Assembly: GCF_000715075.1 (NCBI RefSeq)
Contig: NC_134103.1
Location: forward strand, 56,512,230-56,576,229
Origin: Nicotiana tabacum
Taxonomy: Eukaryota; Streptophyta; Magnoliopsida; Solanales; Solanaceae
Direction of reading: 5' to 3'
Length of the DNA stretch: 64,000 nucleotides
A program made the position numbers and the translations under genes. Numbering within the stretch: position 1 is the first letter of the stretch; the number at the start of each line of letters is the position of its first letter. The notes beneath the pieces are model-generated. The model ran no database searches, had not been told where the DNA came from, and saw only the letters and a list, made by a program, of their open reading frames with translations. Shown in pieces: positions 50,688 through 61,419 of the stretch.

Positions 50688-52555
50688 TGTCACAACCCAA
50701 AATCTAACCATGATCGTGATGGCGCCTATCATATTACTAGGCAAGTCTATTCCCCAAAATATTACTACTAAACCGATTATAAGAATTTAATAAAGCATTT
50801 CAACATTTGAATTTCTCATAAACTAAATCAACTTTAAATATAATTTTAGAAATACGAAAACGAACCCCAAACATCGGGGTGTCACTAAGTCATGAGCGTC
50901 TAAATATATGAACTAAGAAATGAAACTGTCTAACTGTCAATACAATCCAAAAGAAGAAATGATAAAAGGAGTAACAAGGTCATGCGGACGCTAGCAGCTA
51001 CCTTACAATCTCCACAGATAGCCGGCCTGAACTCAACGATCGCCGCGCTCTAACTCACCTGAATCTGCACATAAAGTGCAGGGTGTAGCATGAGTACAAC
51101 CACCTCAGCAAGTAACAGAAATAACTAAGGAACTGAGCAATAATGACGAGCTAAGTAAAACAGTCCAATTATTTATTTTCACAATTTAAAAATAAACAGA
51201 AATAAACAGGTAAATTCCATAACTCAGTAAATGCCACAAAGAAGTTTAACAGATAAATGCAGTAACAACACAAATAAATACAATCTCACAGCAGTGTCAC
51301 TCCATCACTCATCACTCGCACTCAATACTCAAAACACTCAACACTCTGCGCTCACTGGGGTGTGTACAGACTCTGGAGGGGCTCGCAAAGCCCAAGCGCT
51401 AAGCACGGACAACTCACGTGCCATCATATCAATATCTGGATCCACACGGTCAACTCACGTGCTACGCGGATAACTCACGCGCTATGGTATCAATACATGG
51501 ACCCGCACGGTCAACTCACGTGCTACACGGACAACTCACGCGCTATGGTATTAATATCCTCACAACCAGGCCCTCGGCCATCTCAACTTGATCATGTACC
51601 TCACTAGCCCCATCATCACCAACAAATAAGGGAACACAACCCACATCAAGTATCACCGCATATTAGCAAATAATAGAGACTGAGGTAAACAGGTACAATA
51701 CTTTCTATGACTGAGTACAAATAGTGTGAGCATGAATAAAGCCTAAGCATGATCTCTAACATGAAGGCAAACAAGTTCAACAACAAATAAACACATAACC
51801 ACAGATAATAGCCATTAGGCCTCACAGCCTCACGGGACGGACCAAGTCTCAATTTCTCGCGGTGCACGCCCACACGCTCGTCACCTAGCGTGGGTATCAC
51901 TTCTAAACCATCGCGTGATGTCAAATCTCCGGATTTATACCCTCAAACCAAGAGTTTAAACTGTTACTTACCTTAACAGCGTAAAGATCCTACTCTGGGA
52001 TACCCTCGTCTCTGGACTCAGTCTCCAAATACTCTGAATCTATTCACAATTAGTACAATACCATCAATATACACTAATAGAATGAATTCCGCAAGAAAAA
52101 CTATCAAATTATGCCAAAAATCTAAAACCGACCAAAACCCGACCCCCGGGCCCACGTCTCAAAATTAGTCAAAAATGGCAGAATAATAAACCCTGACCTC
52201 TCCCGAGTCTAACCACACCAAATTCATCAAAATCCGACATTATTTGGTCCTTCAAATCCTTAAATTACTCTTCAAATCACATTTCGAACGTGCTACTAAG
52301 TCCAAAATCACCTAACGGAGCTAACAGAACCATCAAAATTCAAATCCGAGGTCGTTTACACATATATCCATATCCGGTCCACTTTTCTAACGTAAATTTT
52401 TAAATTATGAGATAAAGTGTCTCATTTCACTCCAAGTTCCTTCCGGACCCGAACCAACTAACCCGATAAGGCATAAATCAATTGCAAGACATAAATTGTG
52501 CAGTAAAAGGGGGAACGGGGTTATAATATTCAAAACTACTGGCCGGGTCATTACA
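50688..52555 (-). repeat. R12 3' LTR with a ~960-bp internal deletion
   Basis: 1868 bp from TGTCACAACCC to GGTCATTACA. It aligns with the 5' LTR except that the 5' LTR's 55828-56787, including the CACCTGCG cluster, is missing at about 52270. Short similar sequence (cttcaa / ctccaa followed by at) flanks the breakpoint. It contains a repeat of about 61 bp (51400-51555; core 'ggtcaactcacgtgctacgc'). Confidence 0.9.
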
Positions 52556-52590
52556 TTCTCCCCTCTTAAACAAACGTTCGTCCTCAAACG
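52556..52590 (-). other. R12 polypurine tract and AGGA-loop hairpin
   Basis: Element-sense GTTTAAGAGGGGAGAA (52556-52571) abuts the LTR. Upstream, CGTTTG / AGGA / CGAACG (52575-52590) forms a six-pair stem including one U-G wobble around the AGGA loop. Confidence 0.8.
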
Positions 52591-54050
52591 AGTCTAACAA
52601 AAGAACATACCTGAAATCACAGCATCTGAAGCAATAGCATCTGGCCTGGCTGGGAGGGCATAGAAACGGGCCTGACCACCCCCTGATCTGCCTCCCCCTC
52701 TCGGGTGACCCATAGCTGATTGGGCTCCGCCCCTAGCTGGCTGAACTCCACCCCTAGCTGGTTGGGCGGGTGGTGAGGTAACTGGTGCTGTAATCTGAGG
52801 CTTAGTACTCCGCTGCGGAGTCCCACCCAACATCCTAGGACAATATCTCGCAATGTGACCAAAATTCCCGCACTCGAAACAAACCCTCCTCTGACGAAAC
52901 TGTTGCTCCTGATGCCCAAAAGAATTACCCGACGATACCTGAGCGGGCATGGCATAATGAGAACCCTGTGCTGGCAATGCACTGAATGATGACTGACTCT
53001 GCTGAAACTGGCCTTCCTGAGGAGCACCACTGGAACCACCCTGACCACGAGGTCTCTTAGCCTCCCTCTCAGTCCTCTCCTGACCTCGAACCATCTCAAT
53101 CTGTCGAGCAATGTTGACAACCTCATCAAAGGTAACCCCAGATACTCTCTCTCCCTGGTCATAAGCAATCGAAGCTGAAAACTGAGGCCATCTATAAACC
53201 TCCTGATCCTCTCTCGGTCTGTGGGAACCAACCAGACTGCATGACGAGCTAACTCGGAGAACCGCATCTCATACTGTGTAACAGACATCTCACCCTGGCG
53301 AAGTTGCTCAAACTGCCTGCGCAGCTCCTCTCTGCGGGACTCAAGTACAAACTTCTCCAGAAAGAGAACAGAGAATTGTTTCCAAGTAAGGGGTGCTGCG
53401 CCAACAGGCCTACATCTCTTGTAAGTCTCCCACCATCTGAGTGCAGCCCCAAAAAACTGAAAGGTAGTGAATGAGACCCCACAAGTCTCCAGAATACCAG
53501 CAGTACGGAGTATCCTCTGACACCTGTCCAAGAAATCCTGAGTGTCCTCTCTCTCTGTGCCACAGAAAGGTGGTGGCTGGAGTCTCCCAAACCTCTCTAA
53601 CCTACGCTGATCATCATCAGGCATAGCAAGAACCACATAATCCTGTGCAGCTACAACCGGCTGGGCTAGTGGTGCCTCCGGTGTCTGAAGTCCCTGAATA
53701 ACTGGCTCGAGTGTGCGAGCGATGGGAGTCTGAGTGCCTCCCCCAGCCTGAGAAGTGGCTGTGGCCGTCGAAATAGAGACCGCCTGAGCAAGGCCAGTAC
53801 ATGCTGTTAGAATCTGAGGCAGGGCCTCCTGAAGGCCTGGAATCACAATAGGCACATGTGGTGCCTAAGCTGGTGCATCAACAACTGGAATCTGGTCCTG
53901 TTCTGGGACAACCGGTGGATCTACAGGTACTGCCCCAGCTATTGTACGGGCTGCACCTCTGCCCCTACCGCGGCCTCTACCGCGGCCTCGGCCTCTTGCG
54001 GCCCGAACTGGTGGCTGACCCTCTTGACCGGTAGCACGAGTCCTCACCAT
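52591..54050 (-). pseudogene. R12 gag, the only protein gene of the element
   Basis: It starts at the ATG at 54050 (MVRTRATGQEGQPPVR) with an Arg-Gly run. A TAG at 53865-53867 (CAG-to-TAG type) interrupts. The frame continues through the capsid (RLQPPPFCGTEREDTQDFLDR, WWETYKRCRPVGAAPLTWKQF, LFLEKFVLESRREELRRQFEQL, YEMRFSELARHAVWLVPTDRERIRRFIDGL). A frameshift near 53160 leads into the second frame with a linker and an intact CCHC knuckle (CFECGNFGHIARYCPR), then QPARGG repeats. It ends DAIASDAVISGMFFC at a stop about 40 bases before the LTR. The Gag would have been about 485 residues. Confidence 0.85.
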
Positions 54051-54233
54051 CTGTGAGAGAATGAAATACAGATGTTTAGTTACTAGAATATACAGAACGC
54101 ACGATAAGAATCCAAGAATGTGAAATTTTCCTAAAGGTTCTGCAGCCTCTCGAAGATAAGTACAGACGTCTCTGTACCGATCCTCAAGACTCTACTAAAC
54201 CCGCTCATGACTCGTGAGACCTATGTAACCTAG

Positions 54234-54245
54234 GCTCTGATACCA
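54234..54245 (-). other. Primer binding site of R12
   Basis: Element-sense TGGTATCAGAGC, exact initiator tRNA-Met match, three bases from the LTR at 54249. 54051-54233 is the leader, free of other signals I recognise. Confidence 0.9.
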
Positions 54246-54248
54246 ACT

Positions 54249-57074
54249 TGTCACAACCCAAAATCTAACCATGGTCGTGATGGCGCCTATCGCATTACAA
54301 GGCAAGCCTATTCCCCAAAATATTACTACTAAACCGATTATAAGAATTTAACAAAGCATTTCAACATTTGAATTTCTCATAAACTAAATCAACTTTAAAT
54401 ATCATTTTAGAAATACGGAAACGAGCCCCAAACATCGGGGTGTCACTAAGTCATGAGTGTCTAAATCTATGAACTAATAAATGAAACTGTCTAACAGTCA
54501 ATACAATCCAAAAGAAGAAATGATAAAAGGAATAACAAGGTCCTGCGGATGCTAGCAGCTACCTTGCAATCTCCACAGATAGTCGGCATGAACTCAACGA
54601 TCACTGCGCTCTAACTCACCAGAATCTGTACATAAAGTGCATGGTGTAGCATGAGTACAACCACCTAAGCAAGTAACAGAAATAATTAAGGAACTGAACA
54701 ATAGTGACGAGCTAAGTAAAACAGTCCAATTATTTATTTTCACAATTTAAAAATAAACAAGTAAATTCCATAACTCAGTAAATGCCACAAAGAAGTTTAA
54801 CAGATAAATACAGCAACAACACAAATAAATACAACCTCACAGCAGTGTCACTCCATCACTCATCACTCGCACTCAATACTCAAAACACTCAACACTCTGC
54901 GCTCACTGGGGGTGTGTACAAACTCTGGAGGGGCTCCCAAAGCCCAAGCGCTAAGCACGGACAGCTCACGTGACATCATATCAATACCTAGATCTGCACG
55001 GTCAACTCACGTGCTACGCGGATAACTCACGTGCTATGGTATCAATACCTGGACCCGCATGATCAACTCACGTACTACGCGGATAACTCTCGCGCTATGG
55101 TATTAATATCCTCACAACCAGGCCCTCGGCCATCTCAACTTGATCATATACCTCACTAGCCTCATCATCACCAACAAATAAGGGAACACAGCCCACATCA
55201 AGTATCACCGCATATTAGCAAATAATAGAGACTGAGGTAACCAGGTACAATAATTTCTATGACTGAGTACAAATAGTGTGAGCATGAATAAAGCTTAAGC
55301 ATGATCTCAAACATGAAGGCAAACAAGTTCAACAACAAATAAACACATAACTACAGATAATAGCCATTAGGCCTCACAACCTCACGGGACGGACCAAGTC
55401 TCAATCCCTCGTGGTGCACACCCACACGCTCGTCACCTAGCATGGGTATCACTTCCAAACCATCACGTGATGTCAAATCTCCGAGTTTATACCCTCAAAG
55501 CCAGAGTTATAAATTTTACTTACCTTAACAGCGTAAAGATCCTACTCCGGGATGCCCTCGTCTCTGGACTCGGTCTTCAAATACTCTGAATCTATTCACA
55601 ATCAGTACAATACCATCAATATATGCTAATGGTATGAATTCCGCAAGAAAAACTATCAAATTATGCCAAAAATCCGAAACCGACCAAAAACCGACCCCCG
55701 GGCCCACATCTCGAAATCAGTCAAAAATGGCAGAATAATAAACCTTGACCTCTCCCGAGTCTAACCATACCAAATTCATCAAAATCCGACATCGTTTGGT
55801 CCTTCAGATCCTTAAATTACTCTCCAATAATTCCAAGCCCTATCCCCTCATTTTCACTAATTACCATGGTTAAACAATGGGAAATCACCATATATACAAT
55901 TATTAGGTCTCAAGTAACTTACCGCAACAAAATTCCCTTGATTCCCTCTTCAAATATCTCTCAAAAGCTCCAAGAACCGAATAGAAATGGTGAAGAATGC
56001 ACCAAAATCGCGAAGCGTTCTATTTATGGTTTCTGCCCAGGTTTTTCGCACCTGCGGCTATTTTCTCGCACCCGCGCTATCGCTTCTGCGGTCCAAGGAG
56101 CCGCACTTGTGCAACTCACTTAATTCCCCAGCTTCCACACCTGCGGACACATTTCTCGCACCTGCGGACTCGCATATGCGATCCCAGGTGCGCATCTGCG
56201 AAACCAGCCCAAAATCCTCATCTCTGCATCTGCGCTCAAGGCCTCGCACCTGCAGACTCGCAGATGCGGCCCATTCTTCGCACCTGCGTTCCCAGCCTTG
56301 GCCCAGTGTCGCCCGCACCTGCGCACTCCCCAAGCACACCACCGGCCTCGCACCTGCGAGGATTTCTTCCGCAGGTGCGAAAATAGCAGTAGCAGCAGCT
56401 CCAGCTGCAAATTCCAACTTCGACAAATTCATTAATCACCCGGAATCACCCTGAGGCCCTCGGGACCTCAACCAAAAATACCAACAAGTCATATATCAAC
56501 ATACCAACTTAGTCGAACAATCGAATTACTCAAAACAATATCAAATCATCAAATTACCCTCGGATTCAAGCCTAAGAACTTCTAAATTTTTAAATTCGGC
56601 AACCGATGCCGAAACCAACCAAACCACGTCCGAAGGACCTCACATTTTGCACACACATCACAAATGACATTACGAACCTACTCCAACTTTCAGAATTCCA
56701 TCCAGACCCCGATATCAAATTTTTCACTGCCGACCAAAATCGTAAAATTTTTCAATTTCACCAATTCAAGCCTAATTCTACCAAGGACCTCCAAATCACA
56801 TTCCGGACGCGCTCCTAAGTCCAAAATCACCTAACAGAACTAACAAAACTATCAGAATTCAAATTCGAGGTCGTTTGCACATAGATCCATATCCGGTCCA
56901 CTTTTCTAACGTAAATTTTTAAATTATGAGACTAAGTGTCTCATTTCACTCCGAGTTCCTTCCGGACCTGAACCAACTAACCCGATAAGTCATAAATCAA
57001 TTTCAAGACATAAATTATGCAGTAAATGGGGGAACGGGGTTATAATATTCAAAACGACTAGCCGGGTCGTTACA
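54249..57074 (-). repeat. R12 5' LTR, full length (2826 bp)
   Basis: From TGTCACAACCC to GGGTCGTTACA. It has the ~61-bp repeat at 54955-55110 and the CACCTGCG-rich cluster at 56040-56390. Several ORFs cross the cluster on both strands and are compositional artefacts. A few percent of positions differ from the 3' LTR by eye, so the insertion is not recent. Confidence 0.9.
56040..56390. repeat. CACCTGCG-rich cluster in the R12 5' LTR
   Basis: Six exact copies of CACCTGCG on the plus strand and one inverted CGCAGGTGCG, with further near matches such as GCACCTGCAG and GCATATGCGA. It is GC-rich against an AT-rich LTR, in the U3 part, and absent from the 3' LTR because of the deletion. Confidence 0.8.
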
Positions 57075-57079
57075 TGTAT
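57075..57079. other. Target site duplication of R12, right copy
   Basis: TGTAT, matching 50683-50687. Confidence 0.92.
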
Positions 57080-57088
57080 AATGGGATC

Positions 57089-57783
57089 GGATCCCCTTTA
57101 GTACTATTTTTGTCCATTAATTTTCAATAGAGTATTTGATATGTGCCACATGGACAAAAGATAATTAATGGTTTGGATTTTATTTTATTATTCATGGCCC
57201 CTTAATCCTCTCTGTTAATGCAACAAAAAAATCAAAAATTATATTCTAACAAAGTGAAGGAATAGTATAATATCGTCCTTACTTTATATAAAACACGGAA
57301 GGCAAACTTAAACTTTAAATGACAAGAATGCTAATTTAATTTTTATTTCTTTTATAATGCATTACCAAGTATTTTTTTAATTATAATTTAGTTGTATAAT
57401 TAAAATGGACGCCTCCTAAAATAACATGTGATTTCTTGATGTACTGATGGGGTATAGTTTTATTCTGATTAACTTTAATGCTTTTGAATTTATTGGTAAG
57501 TAATGAAGTTCATTATTTGGTTAAATTTTCAGTCGGAAAAGAGAATTTTAGATGAATTTTGACATTATTAAAATAAAAAAATAAAGTATTGAAAATGGCC
57601 CAATAAATAAAGAATTAGGGTAAAGTGGAATAGAATCCGGTAACTTCCGTGGTATGAAATTTAAAGGAATATTTACACTAAAAAAATTATCCTGAATAAT
57701 TAACAAAATCCAAACCATTGATTATCTTTTGTCCACATGGCACATATCAAACACTCTATTGAAGATAATACTGGAGGGGATCC
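57089..57783. mobile_element. Inverted-repeat (MITE-like) element, ~0.7 kb
   Basis: The left arm (57089-57185) and right arm (57697-57783) are inverted copies over roughly 85-95 bases: both contain, in opposite directions, 'ggatcccct' and 'tttgatatgtgcca', then 'ggacaaaagataat' and 'aatggtttggatttt'. The interior is AT-rich and has no transposase frame. AATGG flanks both sides (57080-57084, 57784-57788) and may be part of a target duplication, but the arms then start asymmetrically. The long arms suggest a Mutator-type miniature element (inference). Confidence 0.6.
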
Positions 57784-58099
57784 AATGGTGTTTATGACTT
57801 TATGTGGCTTTCCTTTGTTTAGCACATGCGAATACAAAGAAACAAAAAGGACAAAAAAGTCATGAAAAAGTACATAGACAAGAACAATACGAGACCCAGT
57901 TTCGATCTTGCGACTATCTACATATTATGAACCTGCTTGAACCATCTGAGCAAGAAACTACCTTTGTCAAGCGGGTTCAACAGCCTTTGATTTATACGAG
58001 TTAATTTCTAAGAAAAATAATTTCCACATAAAAAAAACTAAAATATTATACGAAGCGGGTTCAATTGACCCCACTTTAACCAACGTGGGTCCGCCCCTG
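57784..58099. mobile_element. hAT-like element remnant, right part
   Basis: It contains 'gcgggttcaattgaccccac' and ends TGGGTCCGCCCCTG, the inverse of the left terminus at 49933. The 66-residue ORF at 57804-58004 shows no transposase motif. The right flank is the truncated 3' region of R13. Confidence 0.4.
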
Positions 58100-58388
58100 C
58101 CAGCAGTCCCATATTTGACTAACTCCCTAAATTTTCAAATATTTCGCCAGAGTTTCCCTTGTAACTAGGCCTATCCACCTGTCAGAGAGCCCCAGAAACA
58201 CATCCTAACAGCACATACATAATCCAATGACGTAACATAATACAAGACAACACCAACTGTAGCCTCACAAATAATTATATTACCAGAACGGAACACCCTT
58301 AACATCAAATGTACAAATCATACATAATTCATAGAAAGCAACTCTTAGAATGTTTTTTTTCATAGATCACAACTTTATAAATACATGG

Positions 58389-59444
58389 TCATTCAAACAA
58401 ATAAGGATACTTTTTCTTCATTTCTTCCTCGGCCTCCCAAGTAGCCTCTTCAACCTGTTGGTTTCGCCATAGCACTTTTACGGATGTAATTTCTTTATTT
58501 CTCAACTTTCGGACTTGCCTATCAAGAATGGCAACTGGAATTTCTTCATAAGTCAATTTCTCATTTACCTCAATAGTCTCAACCGGAACAATGAGTGGAT
58601 CTCCAACTACTTTCTTCAATATAGACACATGAAACACCAGGTGTACTAATGACATCTCAGGTGGTAGTTCAAGCTTGTATGCCACCTCACCGATCTTCTG
58701 AATGATTTTGTACGATCCGACATACCTCGGACTCAATTTCCCTTTCTTACCAAATCGCATTACACCCTTCATGGGGGAAACTTTCAAGAATACCCAATCA
58801 TCTTCTTTGAACTCCAAATCCCTACGACGAACATCCGAATAGGATTTCTGACGACTCTGAGCGGTCTTCAACTGCTCCTTAATGATTTTAACTTTTTTCA
58901 TAGCCTGATGCACGAGGTCTGGCCTTATCAACTCTGCTTCCCCAATTTCGAACCACCCAATGGGAGATTTACATCTCCTACTATATAAAGCCTCGACCGG
59001 TGCTATCTGAATGCTAGCATGATAGCTATTATTATATGCAAATTCTATGAGTGGTAAATGATCATCCCAGCTACCTTTGAAGTCTATAACACAAGCACGC
59101 AATATATCCTCAAGCGTCTGAATAGTCCGCTCTGCTTGCCCGTCAGTCTGTGGGTGAAAGGTTGTACTAAGATTCACCTGAGTACCCAAACCTTGCTGAA
59201 CCTTCTTCCAAAAATTAGTAGTGAATTGTGCCCCCCGATCAAAAATGATGGAAACTGGGGTGCCATGCAACCTGACTATTTCTTTGATATACAACTGAGA
59301 ATACTGCTCCACTGTGTCGGTAGACTTAACCGGCAAAAAGTGTGCTGATTTCGTGAGTCGGTCCACAATCACCCAAATTGAGTCAAGCTTGCGCGGAGTT
59401 CGCTGTAATCCTACCACAAAGTCCATATTAATTATTTTCCACTT
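58389..59444 (-). pseudogene. R13 integrase core with chromodomain-like tail, 345 residues open
   Basis: The longest and best preserved integrase in the window. Catalytic triad: Asp 22 (VIVDRLTKSAHF), Asp 63 (SIIFDRGAQF) and Glu 99 (HPQTDGQAERT), with canonical D-x35-E spacing. The GPY/F position reads RYVGSYKII (residues 234-242). The chromodomain-like tail runs from about 292 (TYEEIPVAILDRQVRKLRN ... EATWEAEEEM) to the natural end KKKYPYLFE. Upstream, a TGA at 59445-59447 replaces a Trp codon, so the zinc finger is cut off. Called a pseudogene because the element lacks most of pol. Confidence 0.85.
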
Positions 59445-59693
59445 TCACATTGGAATTTTTATGTTCTGTGCCAACCCATCGGGCCTTTGGTGTTCGGCCT
59501 TTACTTGCTGACAATTTGGACATCTTGCCATAAAATCCGCCACATTGCTCTTCATATCATTCCACCAATAGACTTCCTTAAGATCATGATACATTTTCAT
59601 AGAACCTGGGTGCACGGAATACCTAGAAGTGTGAGCTTCAGTCATAATTCTTTCCCGGAGACCATCCACATTTGGAACACAGAGTCGCCTTTG
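59445..59693 (-). pseudogene. R13 integrase zinc finger segment
   Basis: The HHCC finger is complete: [20 protein letters not shown] and [16 protein letters not shown]. The frame is the same as that of 58389-59444, separated only by the TGA. A TAG near 59691 (Tyr codon changed) separates it from RNase H. Confidence 0.85.
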
Positions 59694-60256
59694 CTACCTT
59701 AGTGTACCATCATCCATGCCAAGAGAAAAGGCCATGGTCTTATGTTTATTAATCCCCTCTTTCAATTGCTCCAACAATGGATCGTTGTATTGCTTCTCTT
59801 TGACTTTCACAACAAGCGATGATTTAGCCCTATTTTGCGCAATTACCCCTCCTTCACTAGAGTCCGTAAGACGAACTCCCAAACTAGCCAATCGATGGAC
59901 TTCCTTGGCTAATGGCCTTTGATATGCCTCCAAGTATACTAAGTTACCCATAGATTTTTGACTAAGAGCATCCGCCATAACATTAGCTTTTCCCGGATGG
60001 TATAAAATATCAATATCATAATCCTTGAGTAATTCAAGCCATCTTCTCTGCCTCAGTTTCAGTTCCTTCTGTTTGAAAATATATAGAAGGCTCTTATGGT
60101 CCGTGAATATATCCACATGGACCCTATTTAAATAATGACGCCAAATTTTCAATGCAAATACCACCGCCGCAAGTTCTAAATCATGTGTTGGATAGTTCTT
60201 TTCATGATTCTTGAGTTGCCTAGAGGCATAAATGATCATCTTACCATATTGCATTA
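59694..60256 (-). pseudogene. R13 RNase H, N-terminus lost
   Basis: Homology starts at [24 protein letters not shown], just after the first catalytic Asp block, which is deleted together with RT. It continues with [28 protein letters not shown] and [18 protein letters not shown]. Reading frame upstream of about 60256 is leader sequence and not protein-like. Confidence 0.8.
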
Positions 60257-60744
60257 TTAGTGGAACATCTATATCAGATTTCTCTTTCATATGACCTCCT
60301 AGGAATTTAGGTCTCATTTATCACGTCAATGCCTCTTTGGAGGTGGGCAATCACTTCTAGTACTCTTCTCATATAAAGTATACTCATGGTACTATATACA
60401 TTGTCTCATATGGCCATACCATTCATTCACCATGATACATATGCCATTTGTTTAATATTCAAGCCTTTACCCTTTCGTCATGTCACATGACAACATTACT
60501 TGAAATAAACCAAAAGAGTATTTAAACTTACCTTGAACCTCAACGCATGAGTTGGAGGAAGAACAATTTCACAATCAGTTTCATCGCACGATTCAGAATA
60601 TCGAAGAAGGGTATTATTCCTAAATGTCCAAGTAGCATCCTAGTTATAGATATGGTCGACAACACACCGATAATAAGGACTCTACTAGACACGGCTCCAA
60701 AAAATCCTAGGATACTTTAAAACCTTAGTTTCTGATACCAAGTT
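60257..60744 (-). mobile_element. R13 leader and primer binding site
   Basis: Untranslated leader from the deletion joint to the LTR. The primer site (60729-60740, element-sense TGGTATCAGAAA) matches initiator tRNA-Met at its first ten positions. This is the only Fam-A leader preserved in the window. Confidence 0.75.
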
Positions 60745-61419
60745 TGTCACGCCCCAAAATCGAGGAGCGCGACCGGCGCTCAACCGAGTGAACCCGACCG
60801 AGCTAGCCTATTAGATTCCTTCTACCCAAACTCATTCATGAATAAAGAGAATATATGTTTTCCCTAATTAAACAATAAAGTGCTCATGTCTGCAATTACC
60901 AATTTCTTACCAAAAGTTTAACCATTTTTAAAGTCTCAAATGGACAAGTAATACAACCACAACATAGCATAGTTTGTCTTTCCCAGCACCAATACACAAC
61001 CCACACTATGTCTACGGAGCCTCTATAGATAAAGATGAGTGCAATGATAATGCCGGCAACAAGGCCCCGACTATACCTCAAACAGAATACACAAAGAACA
61101 AAAGATACATGACTCCGGGATGAAGTGGGGCTCACCAAGTCAGCTGGGAAGAATGTGTGCTGCTATCATTGCTCAATATCTCCTGCTATGGAACCATATG
61201 TATCCATTTAAAAGATGTAGCGCCCCCAGCAAAAGGGACGTTAGTACCATCGAATAGTACTAGTATGAAAACTAAACACTAATTTAAGAATTCAGAAATA
61301 CAAGATGAATATGATGAACCAGTGCAGCAATAGAATAATATAGATAACCGTTTAAACCATAGCAAGCTTATTAAAAGCTATAATTAACATTTATAGGATT
61401 TAAGATGAGATCCTCTGTA

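Larger units (their letters stand above)
50688..57074 (-). mobile_element. R12: gag-only LTR retrotransposon with intact boundaries (Fam-D)
   Basis: 6387 bp on the minus strand: 5' LTR (54249-57074), primer site, gag (54050 to about 52591), polypurine tract and 3' LTR (50688-52555), with perfect TGTAT duplications. Protease, RT, RNase H and integrase are absent: the gag C-terminus runs straight into the pre-polypurine hairpin. It must have been mobilised by enzymes from a relative. The 3' LTR lacks about 960 bp present in the 5' LTR. Gag itself now carries a stop and a frameshift. Confidence 0.9.

Noticed and set aside
55987..56454. Several overlapping ORFs of 85-155 codons on both strands
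   Set aside because: They arise from the GC-rich CACCTGCG cluster of the R12 LTR, where stop codons are rare; absent from the sister LTR.
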